This document shows, one piece after another, positions 59,698 to 64,000 of a stretch of DNA of 64,000 nt. A program made the position numbers and the translations under genes. How positions within the stretch are numbered: the stretch's first letter is position 1; the number at the start of each line of letters is the position of its first letter. The stretch comes from Tyto alba. Its lineage: Eukaryota > Chordata > Aves > Strigiformes > Tytonidae. The DNA lies in the NCBI RefSeq assembly GCF_018691265.1, contig NW_024881313.1, positions 15,803,518-15,867,517 of the forward strand, given 5' to 3'. The notes beneath the pieces are model-generated. The model did no database searches. It was not told where the DNA came from and saw nothing but the letters and a program-made list of their open reading frames with translations.

Positions 59698-62502
59698 TTT
59701 TCTTGACTCCGAGACTATACTGCTGCCAAATTTCAAAGCCTATTTGAAAACCATGGAGATATGGAAATTTTTCAAACAAAATTAATGATAGTTTAATATG
59801 GTTGAAAGAATTAGGCAGCCTAGAGATAGGGGGAACTCATACTGCCCTTGTGTTGTAGTTCAGCTGTTTATAAAACAACATAGCAGAGATCCTGAGAGAG
59901 TAAAGTTAGACTTCCTCTTCACAGGCATTGTGTATCTTTTTCTCAGAGCTGCTGTAGTCCAGAAATAAACAATCTATTACTACAACCTTATTATATGTTA
60001 TGATAGACATATTCATGTATGGCTGCGTGCATCAGTGGAGAATACAGGTTGAAAGGGTGGGTAAAAAGATAGATACTCATGCTGTTTAAAGCTCAGTGAT
60101 GAAACCCATTTAAGTCAAGAACATTGCTCTCAGATAGTTAATGGCAAGCCAATCAGGCAATGCAGAAGGAATTTGCAGTGAAAAGGATCCCTTTCAGTTC
60201 ATATTTCATGGTTCTCTTTAAGGAGAGGTCCCCTCTCTTCTTTTATTTTTAAATCAATGTCCTTTATAGCAGTCATTGTGCTCCCTGTCCCCCCCACTGA
60301 AATGACAGGATGGGTTTCAGTTTAACCCAGTGGGAGCCCAGCAGCCTGGAAGCCAAGTGGTAGGATATCTTTGTAACTGCTTGGCAGTTCCGATCAGGAC
60401 AAAAGTTCTTCAGCAGGTTAGAAATATGGATTCAACATCCATGGGGCCAAACCAAACCAACAAACATTGGCCAAATTAATCCTTCAGTATAAGCTATTTA
60501 TCGTGCTTTAGTATGATAAAAACAAGAATTAATTTGGTACCTGATGTCTGGCAGTTCTGTCTCAAAAGAATCCCAACCTGATTTTCAGAGGTACCCACAG
60601 CTCCTGCTGATTCCTGGGTAGAGGTAATCACCCAGCACTCCCCAAAGCCAGGTGAGTGATTAACAGTAAATTTTCCCAGAGTATAAGATGTTTTTTAAAA
60701 TGCTTTCTAAGACACTTTTTGAATCCTTTAAGATTTATCAAATCCTGAAAGAACTTTTTAGGGGGAAAAAAACTGCAAGCTTGATCATTCAGCTGCTGTG
60801 TTAAGTGGAAAATGTGAACAGAAAAACTAAATGATATATTACTATTATTGAAGTGTCTAGCTCTCTTTCTGTACACATATAAAGTGTGGGGGGGAGGGGA
60901 GGGCACGAAGGAGGGAGCAGGGAAAGGTGCCACAACCAAAACTTCATTTTTCCTCAAGCAACTGCCTGTTTTTTTATTTTTATGGCCAGAGAAAAAAATG
61001 TATTGGCATGCCTTGAGCTGCTGCAGCTCTGTGTCATTCCCTTGATATGACTAGGTCTTTAGTTGTGATTTTGTTTGTCAGTGAACATACATTTATTTCT
61101 GAATTCAAAGACCAGATTTATACTTTCTAGGCTTCAAGGTAGTTTGTTATAGTCTCCTGAAACCACTGTGGAAAAAGCCATATTTAAGCTACAGAAATAT
61201 TTCAGTCCCAGTACAACTGTTATTGACAAGTGAGTCACAGAAGCTGTAGAAGGATATTGGTTTATTCATTTACTGGATCTAATGCATTACAACTAACAAA
61301 TGCATCATATCTAGCATACAATATATTGGACATTTACTAATAACTAGCAGAGTACTTCTGTGCTTTTAAAATTGGTTTTGTTGCCACACCTTAAAAACTT
61401 TTATTGGAATACTGATTCAGTTCTTCCTTTGGGCAAGAATAGAGTTTCTCTTGTTTCACCAATATTTCCTCTTTATTTCTTTGTGTACTGAAGTGATCAT
61501 TTAGTTAAAAGAAATTAATATGATTCTAGGAACAGTGCTCATTAGATAACTACTAGTCCAGAGCCAGAAGAGGGAGCCTAGAGAGCAAAACATTGTTATT
61601 TTTTGTTTGCCATCAACTTCATGGCTGGGTTATTTTTTTTTTTTGTTGTGTTGGTTTGGTTTTTTTTAATAATTGTTCCACAATAGATCTGCATAGGGGC
61701 ATAGAAATGAGGATAATAAGAATTGTCCTCCTCAAGTTGCACTGTTACACAAAATACCATCAAAGAGTAGAATGCATTGACCTTTGATCATCAGATTTGG
61801 AGAAGACACACAGATGCCATAGTGCAAAGCTCATCCTTTTTATTGTGGATCTCAACCACTCCACTCATCGCAGTCCCACCTTCTTTTGTAGATGTTGGCA
61901 GGGAATAAAAAGCATTTCTACTCATAATTTTTTTTTCCCCTAGTCTCACCTCCAAACCCTTATTATGGTATAGGGTTTTTTCTCTCCTTTATTGTTCTTT
62001 TTCTTATTTTGGCCACTTAAATAAATGTGGAAATGTCCTCCCTGGTGCCATGTTTGCTCAGCTGTCCCTGTCCTGTTTTATATGGGTCACAGGGATCACT
62101 CTTGTAACAAGCACAGTTCTCCTGCGGTCCCCAACCACAGATAGGAATTCCTTCAGCTTCTCTGGATTCCATCAGAGTCACACATGATGCCCTGAAGCTG
62201 TTATTTGTGGCTCCAGAGCCACAGACTCAGTATTATTTTGTGGGGTGGGAGCCAATGTTTCCTCTTAAGAAACAAGTACCTTTAAACTAGATGTGAAGTT
62301 CACTAAAATCCATTTTCCCCGTGTCTTGGGACCATTAGGTCATCAATATCAATCAAGCATGAAGAAGTAGAGGGAAAAAAGCAGCCGATGAAATCCATCC
62401 TGAATCCTTGATTCACAGAAGTAAGATGTACTTTTGTAAGTCCTGGAAGGAAACAAGAGCAAAGACTTCCTTTTCATTCATTTATTTTCATGAACAAATG
62501 CT
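59698..62502. other. Non-coding DNA, possibly intronic
   Basis: No certain exon. Two weak candidates are recorded as findings: a 63-base plus-strand exon-like unit at 60,589-60,651 and a Cys-rich minus-strand frame at 62,017-62,226. There are a G-rich purine tract at about 60,888-60,927 and a T run near 61,632. The frame 60,628-60,957 (minus) is not protein-like. Confidence 0.4.
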
Positions 62503-62656
62503 ACAGGTTGCCTGGAGAGGCTGTGGAGTTTCCATCCTTGAAGATAATCACAAGCCTGGGCAACTAGCTCTAGGTGACCTTGCTTGAGCAGAGGGGTTAG
62601 AACAGACGACCTTCAAAGGTACCTTCCAACTTCAACCATTCTGTGATTCTGTGATC
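62503..62656 (+). mobile_element. CR1 LINE, 5'-truncated copy with 3' end
   Basis: This is a short CR1 3' fragment in sense orientation. It shows CAGGTTGCCTGGAGAGGCTG, TGGAGTTTCCATCCTTG, CTAGCTCTAGGTGACCTTGC, TTGAGCAGAGGGGTTAGAAC, ACCTTCCAACTTCAACC and the octamer tail ATTCTGTGATTCTGTGAT. It belongs to a different CR1 subfamily from the copy at 37 kb: its tail has G where the other has A, and the body reads CTAGGTGACC rather than TGGTCTAGTGGAAGG. It is more diverged and shows no poly(A). Confidence 0.92.
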
Positions 62657-64000
62657 ATAACAAGAACCAACTTCAGTTTGTAGACATAATTTAAGTTTCA
62701 TTGAAATTGAAAGGTAATTATTGTTTTTCTCAATTTATGTTGGTTTGTGGGTTTTACCATCTTGAAAAATATGTTCAGCCTTCTCTTGCTTTTTGTTTAG
62801 TTTTAGCTTCTCTGCTTCTTAGTTTCCTTAGATATCACGTCTCAAAATGCCACAAGAATGATTCTCTGATGGTACTTCTGACCCAACTGAAAATATAGAA
62901 CATCTAGAAATCTCTTATTTTTTCTACATTGCAAGGAGATTTCTAGATAAAAGGGGCTGAAAAGGAGTCTGGCCCAACTATATAGCAAGACTCAACTGGA
63001 AAATAGCTTATTTCCCAAACTGATCACAAAATGTGATACCAGCTTCAATGGTAATTCAAATGCTCAAAGAAACTGACCTCATGGTTCAATACAAAATTTT
63101 CATGTTTCCTAAGCTATGTGTTTTAAGTTACTACAATATTTTGCAATATCATCAAATTTTGCAAGACTGTCTCTCATCACAAACCTTTAAGATTCACTGA
63201 AAAAAGCCTGACTGAAGGAATCACTTTTATGAAAGTCTGGTTTCTACACTACTGACAAAAGGCTTGAACTGTGGCATCCTGTGGTTTATTTAAAGGCTCT
63301 ACTTAGTTATATAAAGCCTGTTCCAATCAAATATATGAACAAAACCCCAAATTATGCTAAACCTAAATGACATAGGTTATTGTAATTCACACTTTTTTTT
63401 TTATGGAAATAGGTACAAATCAAAAGAGGTTCCCTTCTTACATTAAATGGAGACAACTTTTGAGTTGTACTCATTCCAACCCTAACTGTAGTCAGTGGAC
63501 TGGCCTAAAATGTAGTCAGTACAGATTTTTGCCCATAGAGTGTGAGTATTCATCTGCCCTTTTTGGCACACTTTGAGGCAAAATATTTTTTCCTGTTTTC
63601 TAACATTTATCTCCTACCCCTGGATAAAATGAACAAACTCAAAAAGAACAGAGGGTCCTGGCATCCATTTCAAAAGGTAGTTAGTGAAACTAGTAGCTAA
63701 AAGCAAGCCTTTGATATGAAACAAACCATGCTGATTTAAAAGAATGTTTAATATAATAGTGTATTTCCTGTAATTCATAATCCTTACTTCCTTGAGTCTA
63801 AAGTATTCCTTTACCCTTCATAATTCTCATTCTCCCTTCTGGGGGTCATGAAAGAAGATACCTTGTATCATTTTTTCCCTTTAATTAAAATCAGAAACAG
63901 GCCAGAATTGGGAGATGCCTGAAAGGGTAAGGGAACAGAACACTATGGAAGTCTTTGGGCACGGGATCCCAGAAGTTACTCTGAATAACACATTTTTAGG
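62657..64000. other. Non-coding right flank
   Basis: No gene, repeat or clear motif is recognised apart from a T run near 63,394. The frame at 62,701-62,898 has no support. Confidence 0.45.

Noticed and set aside
59509..59779. Repeated Phe-Cys-Phe-Val-Leu protein frames
   Set aside because: They are the minus-strand reading of the AAAAC microsatellite.

Overview
This window reads as bird nuclear DNA, mostly intergenic. Two insertions (36,985-37,186 and 62,503-62,656) end in the CR1 LINE 3' tail with its ATTCTRTG-like octamer ending. A complete solo LTR at 43,725-44,301 resembles the avian endogenous retrovirus LTRs known from songbird and other bird genomes. Three very old CR1-type LINE relics of a kind I recall from turtles and crocodilians lie at about 13.2-15.0, 45.0-46.6 and 55.8-56.0 kb. 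The species cannot be fixed from the sequence.

Layout. At 1.3-2.3 kb is the only strongly GC-rich block. It holds a compact CpG island (about 1,600-1,860), a near-consensus CTCF site and a YY1-like motif, but no reading frame I can defend as a gene. From 2.3 to 59 kb the DNA is AT-rich and largely non-coding. It carries homopolymer runs, a few microsatellites, old LINE relics, the solo LTR, one small secondary CpG-enriched patch (47.5-47.7 kb), a TATA-like promoter candidate (50.42 kb), and several stretches whose texture resembles conserved non-coding elements (10.2-10.5, 33.75-33.9, 48.56-49.2, 52.58-53.0 and 54.05-54.3 kb). That last judgement is by eye and needs an alignment.

The best candidate for protein-coding sequence is on the minus strand at 59,123-59,385. 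It is an 86-residue terminal-exon-like frame with a pyrimidine-rich acceptor, balanced amino-acid composition, two CxxC pairs 42 residues apart, a stop codon and an AATAAA about 260 bases downstream. If real, it is the last exon of a gene that enters from the right edge, and most of 2-59 kb is then the intergenic space beyond that gene. I do not recognise the protein.

I see no tRNA, rRNA, CRISPR array or bacterial-type feature. Most open frames over 60 codons here are what chance gives in 64 kb. No convincing new biological system is visible. The items most worth checking are the unidentified CxxC exon, the orphan CpG island with its CTCF site, the conserved-looking blocks and the ancient LINE relics.
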